A program made the translations under genes and the position numbers. Under the pieces are notes generated by a model. The model searched no databases. It was not told the DNA's origin and worked only from the letters and a program-made list of their open reading frames with translations. A stretch of 64,000 bases of DNA. Origin: Microglena sp. YARC. Taxonomy: Eukaryota; Chlorophyta; Chlorophyceae; Chlamydomonadales; Chlamydomonadaceae. The stretch lies in assembly GCA_022414725.1 (NCBI GenBank), contig CM039466.1, forward strand, positions 18,761,375-18,825,374. Direction: 5' to 3'. This document shows positions 62,930-64,000 of the stretch, piece after piece. How positions within the stretch are numbered: the stretch's first letter is position 1; the number at the start of each line of letters is the position of its first letter.

Positions 62930-64000
62930 TTTCAAACGGAAAGGCGACGATAACAATGGTTGGCCGCTTCAAGCATACAAAAAAAAAGTTTCGTGTAAGT
63001 ATTCAATCTGTACTCCGTAAATGATGATTTGTGATTTCGGCGGCAACGTGAATTGCCCCTTTGGGTCGTGTTAGAGCCATGACTGCCCCGTGTCTTGTAC
63101 GCGCTCGTCACTACTAGCATATTCTATGGCAAAAGTGTGTCGAACACTAGGGATGCAATCAATCTTCAGACATTTTAAATACCGCCACTAGCCATTCAGG
63201 GTCGATACAACACTTTATAACAGTATACGTGGGACAAAAAACACGCGTTCGGAAAGGCTCAATTAAGTACTTAGTACTATTGCAATATTCATCCTTTCCG
63301 CCGGACTGACGTACGGGTTTTAATGGTGTATCGGACGAGAATCGGTGCACGATGGATCTGCAGTTAACATCTGCCGTACACCACCACTGATATTTGATGC
63401 CTATAATTTACCAAACCTCGTTCGTTGACTCTACTATCTTTGAGCTGCTGATGATCGAATTAGTTTGTAGCCAATGATGGAGTGGTGCAAGTCCGTTTTG
63501 ATGAAGATGATGAAGTTCGCGGATACGAGTGGGTCGGTTTCCTTTCTAAGAACATTTGTCTACAAAAAAATTATGGAACATTGGACAGTACGATGTACGC
63601 AGTGTTCATGATTACCAAAGCATTCGATTACAAAGACGGGGTCAACAATCATTCTATCATTATTTCGGTCTAGGTTGGCCTGGCACTGTTCAGGACAAAT
63701 TGCAAGGAGGCGCACCGTTGTATCGTGATTAAAATCACCGAACGTTCATGAGAGGTTGAGAAGAACATATACCGTACAACCAACACTGCTACCGGTTACA
63801 ATGCTAACATTTTCCGTGTGACACAAAGAATTCGAGCGCGGAGTCAATGAAATATTCAATGCCACGGTCGGGCAACGCTGATATACGACGACCACGAGCA
63901 CCACATTGAGATGTGACCTGACCGTATCATTTACAGTCCACGTCTCGGTGTCCACAGCGCACATTTTGATACACAATGGGCGTTCTGCCTCCCGGCCGAT
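62930..64000. other. No convincing gene at the right edge
   Basis: The best frame is 63482-63673 (63 codons; VRGYEWVGFLSKNICLQ), ordinary in composition but unrecognised and starting without good context. Nothing else stands out. Confidence 0.3.

Noticed and set aside
1..64000. tRNA or rRNA genes
   Set aside because: I found no cloverleaf or rRNA-like stretch by eye. A tRNAscan-SE and Infernal run would be needed to exclude them.

Overview
This is a scaffold piece (two runs of exactly 1000 N, at 14893-15892 and 56677-57676) from a eukaryotic genome that carries a decaying endogenous giant-virus (nucleocytoplasmic large DNA virus, NCLDV) segment. The evidence for the virus is a major capsid protein gene at 24.6-26.0 kb, a 'MCWNA...' membrane protein, a viral-type protein kinase, a tyrosine recombinase, two long fibre-like repeat genes and a zinc-finger/HNH-like protein. 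The evidence for a cellular host is a non-LTR retrotransposon and a Ty1/copia element on the left. I cannot name the host; an alga, protist, fungus or oomycete would all fit. The standard genetic code fits the intact genes. I recognised no rRNA, tRNA or CRISPR array.

Layout. 1-6.4 kb: a LINE on the minus strand (endonuclease and start of reverse transcriptase) running off the left edge. 6.4-10.1 kb: an AT-rich plus-strand block with a protein-primed-type DNA polymerase-like gene, an SF1 helicase with a zinc/HNH-like tail and an rve integrase, which together look like a capsid-less Polinton-like element. 10.65-12.5 kb: copia gag/protease on the minus strand. 12.5-14.9 kb: no genes seen. 15.9-21.2 kb: two decayed copies of a Tc1/mariner transposon carrying a Fanzor (TnpB-like) nuclease. 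21.2-53.5 kb: the viral island, interrupted at 40485-43963 by a better preserved copy of the same transposon. 53.5-64 kb: mostly non-coding, with several degenerate minisatellites and a 74-bp miniature copy of the transposon ends.

The most interesting system is the Fanzor-Tc1/mariner element. Its ends can be placed to the base: imperfect inverted repeats flanked by TA, 3479 bp, with the transposase and the Fanzor in the same orientation. It carries a conserved hairpin segment between the Fanzor stop and the terminal repeat, where a guide RNA would be expected. It sits inside the 3' end of the viral kinase gene. The kinase now ends within the terminal repeat, and its reading frame resumes on the far side. 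Derivatives of the same ends are scattered through the window.

Most long genes carry one or a few single-base lesions: homopolymer indels, and TGA or TAG codons inside otherwise conserved frames. Several genes (kinase, recombinase, 28.6, 29.5, 38.1, 47.0 and 48.3 kb) are intact. This mixture fits a young, slowly decaying insertion, but an error-prone assembly could also produce it and I cannot separate the two from sequence alone.
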